A DNA stretch of 64,000 nt from Xanthobacteraceae bacterium. Lineage in GTDB: Bacteria; Pseudomonadota; Alphaproteobacteria; Rhizobiales; Xanthobacteraceae. The notes under the pieces are model-generated. The model worked only from the letters and a program-made list of their open reading frames with translations, did not search any database and was not told the DNA's origin. The translations under genes and the position numbers were made by a program. Below are positions 24,007 to 33,531 of this stretch, one piece after another (within the stretch, counting starts at the first letter, position 1; each line of letters begins with the position of its first letter). The stretch lies in assembly GCA_019750915.1 (NCBI GenBank), contig JAIENY010000008.1, positions 1 to 64,000 of the forward strand, read 5' to 3'.

Positions 24007-24987
24007 ATGGCGGTTTACACCGACGTTGCCGCCGACGAGCTTGCGGATTTTCTTTCCGGCTACGGCATCGGCGATCTGCTGTCCTATAAAGGCATCGCCG
24101 AAGGCGTAGAGAATTCGAATTTCCTGCTGCACACAACGCGCGGCTATTATTTCCTGACGCTCTATGAAAAGCGGGTCGCAAAGGGCGATCTGCCGTTCTT
24201 CCTCAACCTGATGGGCCATCTGGCCTCGCGCGGCATACGTTGCCCACAGCCGGTGGCGGACAAAAGCGGCGAGACCCTGCGGACACTGGCCGGCCGTCCT
24301 GCCGCGATCATCGATTTCCTCGAAGGGGTCTGGCCCCGCAAGCCGAGCGCCGCGCATTGCGCGGCGATCGGTGAATCGCTGGCGAAGCTGCATCTGGCGG
24401 GTGCGGATTTCGCTATGACACGCGCCAATGCGCTCTCGGTCGCGGGATGGCGACCGCTGTATGACACCGCGCGCGCGCGCGCCGATACCGTGCACACGGG
24501 GCTGTGCGATTTTCTCGACGCGGAGCTTTCGTTTCTCGAACAGAACTGGCCGCGTGACCTGCCGCGCGGCATCATCCATGCCGATTTGTTTCCCGATAAC
24601 GCGCTGTTTCTCGGCGACAAGCTGTCCGGCCTGATCGATTTCTATTTCGCCTGCGACGATATCCTCGCCTACGACGTGGCGATTTGTCTCAATGCCTGGT
24701 GTTTCGAGAACGATCATTCGTTCAACGTCACCAAGGCGAGCGCTTTTCTGAGCGCGTATCAGAAAGTGCGTTGCCTCAGCGCTGAGGAGCGGGGCGCGTT
24801 TCCTGTGCTGGCGCGCGGCGCTGCGATCCGTTTCCTGCTGACACGGCTGGTGGACTGGTTGAACGTCCCGCCTGGAGCGCTGGTGCGGCCAAAAGATCCG
24901 CTCGAATATGTTCGCAAGCTCCGCTTCCATCAGGGCGTCAGGAGCTTCGCGGATTACAGCGTCACAACGACGGAATCTGTCGGGTGA
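24007..24987 (+). CDS. thrB: Homoserine kinase
   Basis: A 326-residue homoserine kinase of the aminoglycoside phosphotransferase-like type used by alphaproteobacteria. It has [22 protein letters not shown], the Brenner motif [14 protein letters not shown] and the metal-binding [16 protein letters not shown]. It phosphorylates homoserine in threonine synthesis. Its stop overlaps the rnhA start by four bases; ispH-thrB-rnhA is a common alphaproteobacterial order. Confidence 0.95.
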   Translation: MAVYTDVAADELADFLSGYGIGDLLSYKGIAEGVENSNFLLHTTRGYYFLTLYEKRVAKGDLPFFLNLMGHLASRGIRCPQPVADKSGETLRTLAGRPAAIIDFLEGVWPRKPSAAHCAAIGESLAKLHLAGADFAMTRANALSVAGWRPLYDTARARADTVHTGLCDFLDAELSFLEQNWPRDLPRGIIHADLFPDNALFLGDKLSGLIDFYFACDDILAYDVAICLNAWCFENDHSFNVTKASAFLSAYQKVRCLSAEERGAFPVLARGAAIRFLLTRLVDWLNVPPGALVRPKDPLEYVRKLRFHQGVRSFADYSVTTTESVG

Positions 24988-25433
24988 GCGAGCAGGGCCG
25001 TCCGCATATCACGATCTTCACCGATGGCGCTTGCTCCGGAAACCCGGGGCCGGGCGGCTGGGGTGCGATCCTGCGCTTTGGCGATGTCGAGAAGGAGCTG
25101 AAGGGCGGAGAAAATCCGACCACCAACAACCGGATGGAGTTGCTGGCGGCGATTTCCGCGCTTGAAGCCTTGAAGCGTCCGGCCGTGGTCGATCTCACCA
25201 CCGACAGCCAGTATGTCCGGCAGGGAATTACGAGCTGGATTCATAACTGGAAAAAGAATGGCTGGCGCACCGCCGACAAGAAGCCGGTGAAAAATATTGA
25301 TCTTTGGCAGCGGCTGGATGCGGCGTTGAAAGAGCACGAAATCCGCTGGCACTGGATCAAGGGGCATGCCGGTCATGCAGAGAACGAGCGCGCCGATCAA
25401 CTCGCGCGCGATGGGCTGGCTGAAAACAGGTAA
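24984..25433 (+). CDS. rnhA: Ribonuclease HI
   Basis: A 149-residue RNase HI. The DEDD catalytic set is visible: Asp14 in [17 protein letters not shown], Glu in [10 protein letters not shown], Asp in [10 protein letters not shown] and the final Asp in NERADQLAR, with the His of [10 protein letters not shown]. It degrades RNA in RNA-DNA hybrids. GTG at 24984 overlaps the end of thrB, indicating coupling. Confidence 0.97.
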   Translation: MSEQGRPHITIFTDGACSGNPGPGGWGAILRFGDVEKELKGGENPTTNNRMELLAAISALEALKRPAVVDLTTDSQYVRQGITSWIHNWKKNGWRTADKKPVKNIDLWQRLDAALKEHEIRWHWIKGHAGHAENERADQLARDGLAENR

Positions 25434-25498
25434 ATTCTTCAGTCGCCGCAGGATTATCTCGTTCCTCGCGTCCTCACTGGTAGAATCCTGAGACGCGA

Positions 25499-25521
25499 AT
25501 GCCCGGCGCAGGGCCGGGCAT
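25499..25521. terminator. GC-rich hairpin between convergent genes
   Basis: Nine-base stem ATGCCCGGC with GCCGGGCAT and a five-base loop, between rnhA and the peroxiredoxin gene. There is no T run on either side, so a terminator role is uncertain. Confidence 0.4.
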
Positions 25522-25563
25522 CATGCTGATGCGACTTATAAGTCGAAGCGTGTTGCTGTGCGC

Positions 25564-26049
25564 TCAGAGCTGCCCGAGCAGCGTGTCGCCGCCCGAGACT
25601 TCGACCTTGCCCGGGTTCGCTTCAAGATTGAACGTCTTCACCACGCCGTCTTCGACCAGCATCGAATAGCGCTTCGAGCGGGTGCCGAGGCCGTGTCCGG
25701 AGCCGTCGAACTCGACGCCGAGTGCCTTGGCGAAGTCAGCATTGCCGTCGGCGAGATAGATCGCCTCGTTGTTCAGATCGGTATCGCGCTTCCATGCCTT
25801 CATCACGAAGGCGTCGTTGACTGAAACCACCGCGATGGTGTCGACGCCCTTGGCTTTGATGGCCGCCGCATTCTGGAACACGCTCGGCATATGCATCTTG
25901 TGGCATGTGCCAGTATAGGCACCCGGCACGGCGAACAGCGCGACCTTCTTGCCCTTGAAAACATCGTCAGTGGTTTGAGGCTTCGGGCCTTCCTCGGTCA
26001 TTACAATGAACTTCGCTTCCGGCAAACGGTCGCCGACCTTGATCGTCAT
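25564..26049 (-). CDS. Peroxiredoxin, Prx5/AhpC-TSA type
   Basis: A 161-residue thioredoxin-fold peroxidase. The peroxidatic Cys49 lies in VPGAYTGTCHKMHMPSVFQN, the Prx5 signature; the later GLGTRSKRYSMLVEDGVV holds the conserved Arg region. No other Cys is present, so it is a one-Cys enzyme probably reduced by glutathione or glutaredoxin. It removes hydrogen and organic peroxides in the cytoplasm. An AAGGAGAG ribosome site precedes ATG. Confidence 0.94.
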   Translation of the reverse strand: MTIKVGDRLPEAKFIVMTEEGPKPQTTDDVFKGKKVALFAVPGAYTGTCHKMHMPSVFQNAAAIKAKGVDTIAVVSVNDAFVMKAWKRDTDLNNEAIYLADGNADFAKALGVEFDGSGHGLGTRSKRYSMLVEDGVVKTFNLEANPGKVEVSGGDTLLGQL

Positions 26050-26121
26050 AGGGCTCTCCTTACAAATAATGGTGCTGTCTTAGACGACCTTGCGACGCCG
26101 TTCCATGGTTTTAGGCGACCA

Positions 26122-26973
26122 TCAATCAAGGTTGACGTTGAATTCATAGGCCCGTGCGGGATCAGCCAGCGTAAACCGGAGTGCCGCGCCTTTTGGGTCG
26201 GCGCCGGGCGGCAGGCCTTCGAGATCGAAAATAAAGCGGCGCAATCCCTTCGGCTGATGGGCTGCGGGTTTCGGGATCGGGAGCGCCCAATCCGGCGAGG
26301 GGCCTTCGACGAACAGCGCGACGTCTTTCAGATCGCGTTTGCTGTCCTGTGCCACCACATCCACCTGAACGCCTTTGGCACCGACGCGCTTGACGTCGCT
26401 GATCGTGAGCGGAAGCGGGTCACCGACGTTGGCGGGCTTGGGCACCTTGTCGAGAGCGGTGCTCAGAATGCTGTCTTCGGTGCTCGCAACACTGACGAAT
26501 GGCAGCGAGAGATCCGATTCCACCGGCACGCAAAGCTTCTCGCAGATCGCGTAATTGATGCGCGCATGCAATGTCACCGGTTTGTCAGCATCGTGGACCG
26601 CGATGCGAAGCGGAATGATGACTTCATCATGATAGCCGAGCGCGGTGCCGCCGGCGCCATCGGGAAAGGCTTTCGGCGCGGGCCACAACACCGTGACGGC
26701 TTCGACATTCTCCGACTTGGAGAAATCGAGTCGGGGCGCCACGCCGGAGTCGCCTGGTGTCCGCCAATACGTCTTCCATCCTTTGTCGAGCCTGACGTCG
26801 ATACCGCCCAACATGACGGGGCCATTGCGCGATCCCGCAAGCAGCCGGACAGATGTATGCCCGTCAATGATCCATGGCGACGCATCCTGTGCGTAAGCGG
26901 CGCTCGACAGCATGCCGAACGTCACAATGGCAAATATTGTCGCAGGGCGAATTAGGGGAACAATGTCATTCAT
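26122..26973 (-). CDS. Periplasmic DsbD N-domain-like protein
   Basis: A 283-residue exported protein. The signal peptide is MNDIVPLIRPATIFAIVTFG then ML-SSAAYAQ. The mature part matches the DsbD N-terminal (DsbC-like) domain: GGIDVRLDKGWKTYWRTPGDSG, GYHDEVIIPLRI and INYAICEKLCVPVESDLSL with a conserved Cys pair. It lacks the membrane and thioredoxin domains of full DsbD, so it probably works with a separate CcdA-type transporter. The Met at 26973 is preferred over 27066, which would put 31 residues before the signal. Confidence 0.82.
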   Translation of the reverse strand: MNDIVPLIRPATIFAIVTFGMLSSAAYAQDASPWIIDGHTSVRLLAGSRNGPVMLGGIDVRLDKGWKTYWRTPGDSGVAPRLDFSKSENVEAVTVLWPAPKAFPDGAGGTALGYHDEVIIPLRIAVHDADKPVTLHARINYAICEKLCVPVESDLSLPFVSVASTEDSILSTALDKVPKPANVGDPLPLTISDVKRVGAKGVQVDVVAQDSKRDLKDVALFVEGPSPDWALPIPKPAAHQPKGLRRFIFDLEGLPPGADPKGAALRFTLADPARAYEFNVNLD

Positions 26974-27088
26974 ACCGAGTCTTTGAAGGTAGGGAATGGA
27001 GAGAGGATTTAACCTTGGAAGCAGGATACGTCGATTGACAGAGGCCACGGTCGATATCAGAATCATACAACATTAAAGAGTCGGGTTG

Positions 27089-27739
27089 ATGGTCGAAAAT
27101 CGCACGTCCAAAACCGCGAACAAGTCCGGCGAAACCCGCTTCGCTTCCGGTGGATCGGCCCCGACGTACCTTGACGGTCAGCTCTTGATCGCGATGCCGG
27201 TAATGGATGACGAGCGCTTCGCGCGCTCGGTGATCTATGTTTGTGCGCATTCGGCTGATGGCGCAATGGGCATCATCGTTAACAGACCGGCGGGCAGCAT
27301 CGATTTTCCTCAACTTCTTCGGCAGCTCGATATCGTGGACGAGTCGTCCGACATTGAGCTTTCCGATGATGGCGAAAGCGTGAGGGTTCTGCGCGGTGGC
27401 CCGGTCGATACCAGCCGCGGTTTTGTCCTGCATTCGTCGGATTTTTCGATTGAGAATGCGACGCTCCCGATCGACGACGGCATCTGCCTCACGGCCACTC
27501 TGGACATCCTCAAAGCCATCGCGCAGGGGCATGGTCCCAAGCACGCCATTCTGGCTCTGGGTTATGCCGGCTGGGCGCCCGGGCAGCTCGAGAATGAAAT
27601 CCAGCACAACGGCTGGCTGCACTGTCCGGCCGATGACGACCTGATTTTCGGTCATGATACGGACGACAAATATCAGCGCGCGCTGGAGAAGATCGGTATC
27701 AATCTGGCGATGCTGTCAAACGTGGCAGGGCATGCCTGA
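27089..27739 (+). CDS. YqgE/AlgH family protein
   Basis: A 216-residue UPF0301 protein. Family motifs are present: [52 protein letters not shown] and [15 protein letters not shown]. The first 25 residues are a polar extension. The molecular function is not established in the family; it has been linked to alginate regulation and to Holliday junction resolvase YqgF by neighbourhood in some bacteria. Divergent from the DsbD-like gene. Confidence 0.92.
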   Translation: MVENRTSKTANKSGETRFASGGSAPTYLDGQLLIAMPVMDDERFARSVIYVCAHSADGAMGIIVNRPAGSIDFPQLLRQLDIVDESSDIELSDDGESVRVLRGGPVDTSRGFVLHSSDFSIENATLPIDDGICLTATLDILKAIAQGHGPKHAILALGYAGWAPGQLENEIQHNGWLHCPADDDLIFGHDTDDKYQRALEKIGINLAMLSNVAGHA

Positions 27740-27772
27740 CCCCGGACAGCGCTGCTGCCGGGACGACTTTCA

Positions 27773-30700
27773 TCATTCCTGAGTGGCGATCGCGCCTTTA
27801 GACGGTGATGACGTAGCGGCCGCAGCGGCGCTCGCAGCAGGCATGGGCGGCGGCGGTGCGCTTGCCGCAGTTGTCGCCGTTGCGGATGCGCTCGATGACG
27901 CCGTTGCCATGCCGCCGGTCGTCGATGCGCGCAACGAGCGCCGTCGCGGGCGTGTGGGCTCGACCTTTTCGCCGATCAGCAGGCGCGTGGCAGTCGCCGC
28001 ATCCATCGGTTCGCCAAAAGCGAAGCCCTGAGCGTATTCACAGCCGAGCTGATAGAGTTCGACCGCATCGGAATCGGTTTCGGCGCCTTCCGCAACCACT
28101 TCCATGCCGAGGTCGTGAGCCATCGCGACGATCGACTTCAGCAGCGTCGGACGCGTGCCATTGCGCGAGGTGCGAACGAACGACTGGTCGATCTTGATGG
28201 TGTCGAAGGGAAAACGCTGAAGATACGCGAGTGACGAGTGCCCGGTGCCGAAATCGTCGAGCGACAGGCCGGTGCCAAGCTCCTTGATCCGTTGCAGCAT
28301 CTGCGATGCATGTTCCGGATTTTCCATCACCAGCGACTCGGTCAATTCCAGTTTCAGCGAGCCGCGCGCCACCGCCGATCGCGAGAGCACGCCGCGCACG
28401 TCGTGAATGAGATCGTGACGCAGCAGTTGCCGCGACGACACGTTGACGCTGGCGAATAGCGGGACGCGCGAGCGCGTCGTCCGCTGCCATGTGCTGAGTT
28501 GCTTTGCGGTCGTGTCCATGACGAACAGGCCGAGATCCACGATCAGGCCGATTTCTTCGGCGATCGAGATGAATTCGATCGGCGACATGCGGCCGAGCTT
28601 GGGGTGATCCCAGCGTGCCAGCGCCTCAAATCCGCCTATGGAGCGATCTTCCAGGCGAATGATCGGCTGATAAAGGATCGTGATTTCCTGGCGCTCGATG
28701 GCGCGGCGCAATTCCGATTCCAGCGTGAGGCGGTCGGTCTTTCGGGCGCGCATGGCGGGCTTGTAAACGTCGATGCGGTCGCCGCCAATGCGCTTGGAGT
28801 GATACATCGCAAGTTCTGCATCCTTCACAAGCTCGTCCGTCAGCGGCACCTGCGGATCGCTGAGCGCAAGACCGATCGATGCGGTGAGAAAGATTTCGCG
28901 TTCGTTGAAGGCGATCGGTGCGCGGATCGTCTTGCGGATGGTATCTGCGAAGGCGGTGATCTTGGCCGGCTCATGTTCGGAGGTCAGCAGCAGGCCGAAC
29001 TGATCGCCGGCGATGCGGGCGAGGGTGTCCTGCGGCTTGAGGATGCGGGTCAGCCGCCGCGCCAGCGTCAGCAGGATCGAATCGCCGACCGCGATGCCGA
29101 CGGAATCGTTCACCTGCTTGAAGCGATCGAGATCGATTACCATCACCGTTGGCCGCAGGTTGGCGGTGGACTTGGAGAAATTCGCCAGCGCATTGAGACG
29201 GTCGATGAAAAGCTGGCGGTTCGGCAAGCCGGTGAGGTTGTCATGCACCGAATCGTGGAGCATCCGCTCTTCGGCGTTCTTGCTCTCGGTGACGTCGGAC
29301 AATGTGCCGACTACACGGGCGACTTCGCCATCGGAGCCGACGACCGGCCGCGCCTTGAGCGCGAACCACATGAAATGGCCGTCCGGCGTGCGCAGGCGGA
29401 AGTCCTGGACGAGGCGTCCCCGGCGCTGGTCCAGAACGCTGTCGAGCGCGGCACGGAAGCGGTCCTGATCGAGCGGATGCAGGACCTCGAGCCACTTGGC
29501 AGCGGGGCCTTCCAGCGTGCCGCGCTTCAGGCCGAGAAGGCTTTCCGTTTCCGGACTGGTGAACACCTTGTCGGCGGATACGTCCCAGTCCCAGATCAGA
29601 TCGCCGGAGCCTGTCAGCGCCAGCGCACGGCGTTCGACATCGGAGACGATGCCGGTGGTCGCGCCGCCTGCGGCGAAGGCGTGCTGCATCACGGTGAAGC
29701 CGATGAGCATCACGATCAGAACAAGACCGCCGAGCAGGGCCGGGCCGACGATGTCGTTGGTCACCGCGCCCATCACGGTCATCCCGGCCGCGATGGTCCA
29801 GACCAGAAACAGGAACCATGTCGGGATCAGCAGCACGGCGCGATCGAAGCCGCGTGTGGAGAGATAGACGATCAGCACAAAACCGACGGCCGCGATCAGG
29901 AACAGCGAAATGCGCGCAATGCCGGACGCGACGGCCGGATCGAACAGCGCCAGGCCGACAAGCGAGCCCAGGAAGAGCAGCCAGCCAATGGTGATGTGCG
30001 AGTAGCGCACGTGCCAGCGCGAGAGGTTGAGGTAAGCGAACAGGAACACCAGCAAGGTTGCCGCGAGCATTGCCTCGCCCGCCGCGCGCCAGACGCGCTC
30101 GGCGTCGGTCGACATGTCGAACACCTTGCTCCAGAAGCCGAAGTCGACGCCGATATAGACCAGCACGGCCCACGCCAGCGCAGCGGCGGCGGGAAACATG
30201 ATGCTGCCCTTCACCACGAACAGGATGGTCAACACCAGAGCGAGCAATCCGGAAATGCCAATCACGATGCCCTGATACAGGGTGAACGAATTGACTTTGT
30301 CCTTGTAGGCTTCCGGCTCCCACAGATAGAGCTGGGGAATCTTGTCGGTGCGCAGTTCCGCCACATAGGTCACGACTGCGCCCGGATCGAGCGTGATGCG
30401 GAAGATGTCGGCGGTTGCGCTGTCCTGCCGGTCGGGTCGGTCGCCTGCCGATGGCGTGATCGTCGCCATGCGCGACAGCCCGAGGTCCGGCCACAGCAGG
30501 CCCGACGACACGATGCGATAGTGCGGCACAACGATGAGGCGGTCGAGCTGTTCGTCGGTGTTGTTGGTCAGAGCGAAGACGATCCAGTTCTTGCCGCCCT
30601 CGCGCGCGCGCACTTCGATGCGGCGAACGATGCCGTCCGTGCCCGGCGCGGTGGACACCTGAATGCGGTCGGTGTCGCTGTGCTGAAATTCCAGCACGCC

Positions 30701-30823
30701 GGTGAGATCGATCGCGGGCGCATCACTGCGAACGCTGATCGCGTCAACCGCATGCGCAGGTTGAGTGGCACAAAATATCAGGAAGCTGAGCGCAATGAGC
30801 GCGTAGCATCTGATGAAACGCAA
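27773..30823 (-). CDS. Membrane PAS-GGDEF-EAL protein, likely c-di-GMP phosphodiesterase
   Basis: A 1016-residue protein: signal peptide (1-25), periplasmic beta-domain, seven or more membrane spans (about 178-381), PAS (about 400-505), GGDEF (from DNLTGLPNR near 526) and EAL (from about 720), then an Ala/Ser/Pro-rich tail. The GGDEF signature is degenerate, AGDQF, so cyclase activity is unlikely. The EAL domain keeps EALARW, ELTESLVMEN, DDFGTGHSSLAYL, KIDQSF and VAEGAET, so it should hydrolyse c-di-GMP. The architecture resembles 7TMR-DISM sensors. It probably links an envelope signal to motility or surface traits. Confidence 0.93.
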   Translation of the reverse strand: MRFIRCYALIALSFLIFCATQPAHAVDAISVRSDAPAIDLTGVLEFQHSDTDRIQVSTAPGTDGIVRRIEVRAREGGKNWIVFALTNNTDEQLDRLIVVPHYRIVSSGLLWPDLGLSRMATITPSAGDRPDRQDSATADIFRITLDPGAVVTYVAELRTDKIPQLYLWEPEAYKDKVNSFTLYQGIVIGISGLLALVLTILFVVKGSIMFPAAAALAWAVLVYIGVDFGFWSKVFDMSTDAERVWRAAGEAMLAATLLVFLFAYLNLSRWHVRYSHITIGWLLFLGSLVGLALFDPAVASGIARISLFLIAAVGFVLIVYLSTRGFDRAVLLIPTWFLFLVWTIAAGMTVMGAVTNDIVGPALLGGLVLIVMLIGFTVMQHAFAAGGATTGIVSDVERRALALTGSGDLIWDWDVSADKVFTSPETESLLGLKRGTLEGPAAKWLEVLHPLDQDRFRAALDSVLDQRRGRLVQDFRLRTPDGHFMWFALKARPVVGSDGEVARVVGTLSDVTESKNAEERMLHDSVHDNLTGLPNRQLFIDRLNALANFSKSTANLRPTVMVIDLDRFKQVNDSVGIAVGDSILLTLARRLTRILKPQDTLARIAGDQFGLLLTSEHEPAKITAFADTIRKTIRAPIAFNEREIFLTASIGLALSDPQVPLTDELVKDAELAMYHSKRIGGDRIDVYKPAMRARKTDRLTLESELRRAIERQEITILYQPIIRLEDRSIGGFEALARWDHPKLGRMSPIEFISIAEEIGLIVDLGLFVMDTTAKQLSTWQRTTRSRVPLFASVNVSSRQLLRHDLIHDVRGVLSRSAVARGSLKLELTESLVMENPEHASQMLQRIKELGTGLSLDDFGTGHSSLAYLQRFPFDTIKIDQSFVRTSRNGTRPTLLKSIVAMAHDLGMEVVAEGAETDSDAVELYQLGCEYAQGFAFGEPMDAATATRLLIGEKVEPTRPRRRSLRASTTGGMATASSSASATATTAASAPPPPMPAASAAAAATSSPSKGAIATQE

Positions 30824-30928
30824 GGTCGGTCTCCGCGGTCGGACGCCGGAGGTTTCTAATAGCTCGGCGGGAGCGCGATTGATGCCACAAAAGCGAGGTG
30901 AATCAAAGGCTTTACAGCTGTGTATCGG

Positions 30929-31927
30929 CTAGACCGCGAGCACAATTTTGCCAATATGTTGGCTGGTTTCCATCCGGGCGTGGGCTTTGGAGGCGTCCTT
31001 CAGGGCAAAGACGTTATCGATCAGCGGCTTGACCTCGCCCAGCGCGATCCATGGCAGCACATGCTCCTCGATCGCGCTCACCATGGCAGCCTTCTCGTCC
31101 TTCGAGCGCGGCCGCAGGAATGAACCGGTGTGCCACAGCCGCTTGGCCATGATCTTGGCGACATTGACGGTGGTTTTGGGACCGCCAAGGAAGGCGATCT
31201 GGACGATACGGGCCTCGGTCGCCGCAGCATCGTAATTGCGATCGACATAGTCGCCACCAACCATGTCGAGAATGACGTTAACGCCCTTGCCGCCGGTCGC
31301 GGCTTTGCATTCCGCGACGAAGTCCTGGGTCTTGTAATCGATCGCAACATCGGCGCCGAGCTTGAGACAGGCGTCGGCCTTGTCTTTCGAGCCGACAGTC
31401 ACGATCACTTTCGCGCCGTAAGCTTTCGCCATCTGAATGCCGGTGGTGCCGATGCCCGACGAGCCGCCATGGATCAGCAGCGTCTCGTCACGTTTCAGCG
31501 CGCCGCGTTCGAACACGTTATGCCAGACCGTCATCACTGTTTCGGGCAATGCCGCCGCTTCCGCCATCGTGAGACCGGGCGGAACGCTCATCGCGTGGCT
31601 GTCGGGAACGACGCAGTATTCCGCATAGCCGCCGCCGGAGGTCAGCGACATCACGTTGTGGCCGAGCTGATGGCGCGTTGCGCCCTCGCCAAGCGCGACG
31701 ACTTCGCCTGCGATTTCGAGGCCGGGCAGGTCACTGGCGCCAGGCGGGACGACATACTTGCCCATGCGCTGCAGAACGTCCGGACGGTTCACGCCCGCGG
31801 CCGCGACCTTGACCAGGATCTCGCCCGGTCCGGGTTTTGGCACTTCCCGCTGTTCCGGCACCAGCACCTCCGGTCCACCCGGCGAGGAGATGGCGATCAC
31901 GGTCATCTGGGAGGGCAACTTGTCCAT
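30929..31927 (-). CDS. NAD(P)H quinone oxidoreductase, zinc-free MDR family
   Basis: A 332-residue medium-chain reductase of the PIG3/quinone oxidoreductase type. It has NRPDVLQRMGKY, LPETVMTVWHNVFE, the nucleotide-binding LLIHGGSSGIGTTGIQMAKA and the GPKTTVNVAKIMAKRLW segment typical of PIG3-like enzymes. Zinc ligands are absent. The Met at 31927 follows an AAGGA site; the track's earlier start adds eight residues with no site. Substrate probably a quinone or enone. Confidence 0.9.
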   Translation of the reverse strand: MDKLPSQMTVIAISSPGGPEVLVPEQREVPKPGPGEILVKVAAAGVNRPDVLQRMGKYVVPPGASDLPGLEIAGEVVALGEGATRHQLGHNVMSLTSGGGYAEYCVVPDSHAMSVPPGLTMAEAAALPETVMTVWHNVFERGALKRDETLLIHGGSSGIGTTGIQMAKAYGAKVIVTVGSKDKADACLKLGADVAIDYKTQDFVAECKAATGGKGVNVILDMVGGDYVDRNYDAAATEARIVQIAFLGGPKTTVNVAKIMAKRLWHTGSFLRPRSKDEKAAMVSAIEEHVLPWIALGEVKPLIDNVFALKDASKAHARMETSQHIGKIVLAV

Positions 31928-32060
31928 CGGCTCGTCCTTGGTATGCGGCATTGATCGAAGTGATATGCCATCGAACGGCCGTCAAGTCAGCCCCGTGCCG
32001 TCGACTGCGGGACCATTGATGTGGCAATTTGCGTCGCGCTGAACTGATGTGGAGGGCACC

Positions 32061-32252
32061 ATGCCGACTGATGACGACGACATGCCGCGACCAAAAATCG
32101 CTCACCAGATCGGACAAGACTTGTCGATGCTGTCCGTCGATGAACTTGCGCAGCGCGTGAGGTTGCTGCGCGACGAGATCACGCGCGTCGAAAATGAGAT
32201 GACGAAGAAACGCGCTTCGCGCGATGCGGCCGCGAACTTTTTCAAGTCGTGA
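32061..32252 (+). CDS. DUF1192 family small protein
   Basis: A 63-residue protein starting MPTDDDDMPRPKIAHQIGQD with LSMLSVDELAQRVRLLRDEI and ERVENEMTKKRASRDAAANFFKS. The pattern of acidic start and SVDEL--RI--L--EI-R is DUF1192, a short coiled-coil protein widespread in alphaproteobacteria. Function unknown. Ribosome site GGAGG precedes ATG by ten bases. Confidence 0.88.
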   Translation: MPTDDDDMPRPKIAHQIGQDLSMLSVDELAQRVRLLRDEITRVENEMTKKRASRDAAANFFKS

Positions 32253-32329
32253 TCACGCGGGCGTGTTTGCAAATGAAGAGTAAATAAATTCACTCATTTA
32301 CGACGGATTAAGCTTTCGCGTTTATGAAT

Positions 32330-32433
32330 TAGTTGTCCTTGTTTTGGACACCGAGTGGCTCCTGTCCACTCTGTTTGACGCCTCCCTGTTATCAACTTTT
32401 AAAAGCCGCCGTTCTTCGGCGGCTCTTTTTTTG
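32330..32433 (+). ncRNA. Candidate small RNA between DUF1192 and rcdA genes
   Basis: In this gene-free part of the 314-base gap, two possible hairpins (GTCC-N7-GGAC near 32335 and GAGTGG-N7-CCACTC near 32350) are followed by a single-stranded GCCTCCC and a strong intrinsic terminator. No open frame ends there. Free CCTCC stretches that pair with ribosome sites occur in alphaproteobacterial regulatory RNAs. The 5' end is a guess. Confidence 0.3.
32401..32433 (+). terminator. Intrinsic terminator
   Basis: Stem AGCCGCCG with CGGCGGCT, five-base loop, followed by CTTTTTTT. It ends whatever is transcribed from the DUF1192 side, or the candidate small RNA. Confidence 0.9.
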
Positions 32434-32566
32434 TTTCGGCGGAATGTTGCGGAAACCATATACAATTATGACGGCCCGACCCGCTGGACTCTCGGCTGCT
32501 GGCGCGCAATGATTTGTTCATCATAAGAACTCTCCAGAGAGAGTCAGAGGCGTAAAGGCGTTAACC

Positions 32567-33067
32567 ATGTCGGATCAGGCGCAGGATGGTCTCATCCTGT
32601 TGAGTGAACATTTCACTAATTCACCGGCGTTCCATGCGCTTTTTCGCGATGGGATGGAGCTGGTCGAAGAGACCGCGGCCTATCTCGACGGCGAGGGGCG
32701 TACAGAGGCGAAGGTGCTGGAACGCTCCGCGGGACTGACCTATGCGACCGAGAGCATGCGTCTAACCACGCGTCTAATGCAGCTGGCGTCGTGGCTGCTG
32801 TTGCATCGCGCGGTGCGTGAGGGCGAGATGACGCTGAATCAGGCCAATCGTGAAAAGACCAAAGTCAAACTAAGCGCAGCGGAGCCGGCCGGCACCGATC
32901 TGATCGAAAAACTGCCGCAGCGGCTGCAGGATTTGATCGCGAGGTCGATGGATCTCCAGGCCAAGGTGCGCAGGCTCGATGTTACGATCCACTCCGAACC
33001 GCCGAACGCCGCCGGCAATCCTCTCGGTCAGCAGCTCAACATGTTGAAGGCCGCTTTCGAAGGATAA
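32567..33067 (+). CDS. rcdA: RcdA family regulator of CtrA degradation (DUF1465)
   Basis: A 166-residue helical protein of the RcdA/DUF1465 family: LLSEHFTNSPAFHALFRDGM, LVEETAAYLDGEGR, YATESMRLTTRLMQLASWLL and the REGEMTLNQANREK turn. In Caulobacter RcdA is an adaptor that brings CtrA to the ClpXP protease with CpdR and PopA. TTAACC, a CtrA half-site-like word, directly abuts the ATG. A terminator shared with rpmE follows. Confidence 0.88.
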   Translation: MSDQAQDGLILLSEHFTNSPAFHALFRDGMELVEETAAYLDGEGRTEAKVLERSAGLTYATESMRLTTRLMQLASWLLLHRAVREGEMTLNQANREKTKVKLSAAEPAGTDLIEKLPQRLQDLIARSMDLQAKVRRLDVTIHSEPPNAAGNPLGQQLNMLKAAFEG

Positions 33068-33076
33068 GCCAGAAAC

Positions 33077-33107
33077 AAAAAGCCCCGGCGCGAGCCGGGG
33101 CTTTTTG
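33077..33107. terminator. Bidirectional intrinsic terminator
   Basis: Stem AAAAAGCCCCGGC with GCCGGGGCTTTTT and a GCGA loop, between convergent rcdA and rpmE. A and T runs flank both sides, so it can stop transcription in both directions. Confidence 0.93.
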
Positions 33108-33126
33108 TTTGGGGCCGATGACGGCC

Positions 33127-33354
33127 TTAGTCTTTCTTGAGGAAGCCCGAAAACTTCTTCTGGAACCGCGAAACACGGCCGCCGCGATCAAGAATCTGCT
33201 GCTGGCCGCCAGTCCAGGCCGGATGGGACTTGGAGTCGATGTCGAGGTTCAGCGTGTCGCCTTCCTTGCCGTAGGTCGAGCGGGTCAGGTACTCGGTGCC
33301 GTCGGTCATAACGACCTTAATTGTATGATAATCCGGATGAATTTCGGCTTTCAT
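33127..33354 (-). CDS. rpmE: 50S ribosomal protein L31
   Basis: A 75-residue L31: [40 protein letters not shown] and [13 protein letters not shown]. The CxxC zinc pair of C+ L31 proteins is absent, as in many alphaproteobacteria. It is a large-subunit ribosomal protein. It is monocistronic, ending at the shared terminator. Confidence 0.97.
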   Translation of the reverse strand: MKAEIHPDYHTIKVVMTDGTEYLTRSTYGKEGDTLNLDIDSKSHPAWTGGQQQILDRGGRVSRFQKKFSGFLKKD

Positions 33355-33531
33355 GGCAAATCCTCTGGCGCCCTGCGCCCTTCAGTTCATTGATTTGGGG
33401 GACGAATTTGGCCAGCTCTATACCTCACCGGACCGCTCCAGACAAGCAGGGCAGATGGACGATCGGTCATTTGCCAGAGCGCCCGCCCAGGCTTAGGAAG
33501 CGTCTCAGCATCAGGATCGGTGGGCATTTGC

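Noticed and set aside
28499-30859. 786-codon plus-strand open frame opposite the GGDEF/EAL gene
   Set aside because: It is an antisense shadow of a GC-rich gene: composition is Asp/Gly/Arg/Gln-rich with no motif, while the minus strand has complete EAL motifs.
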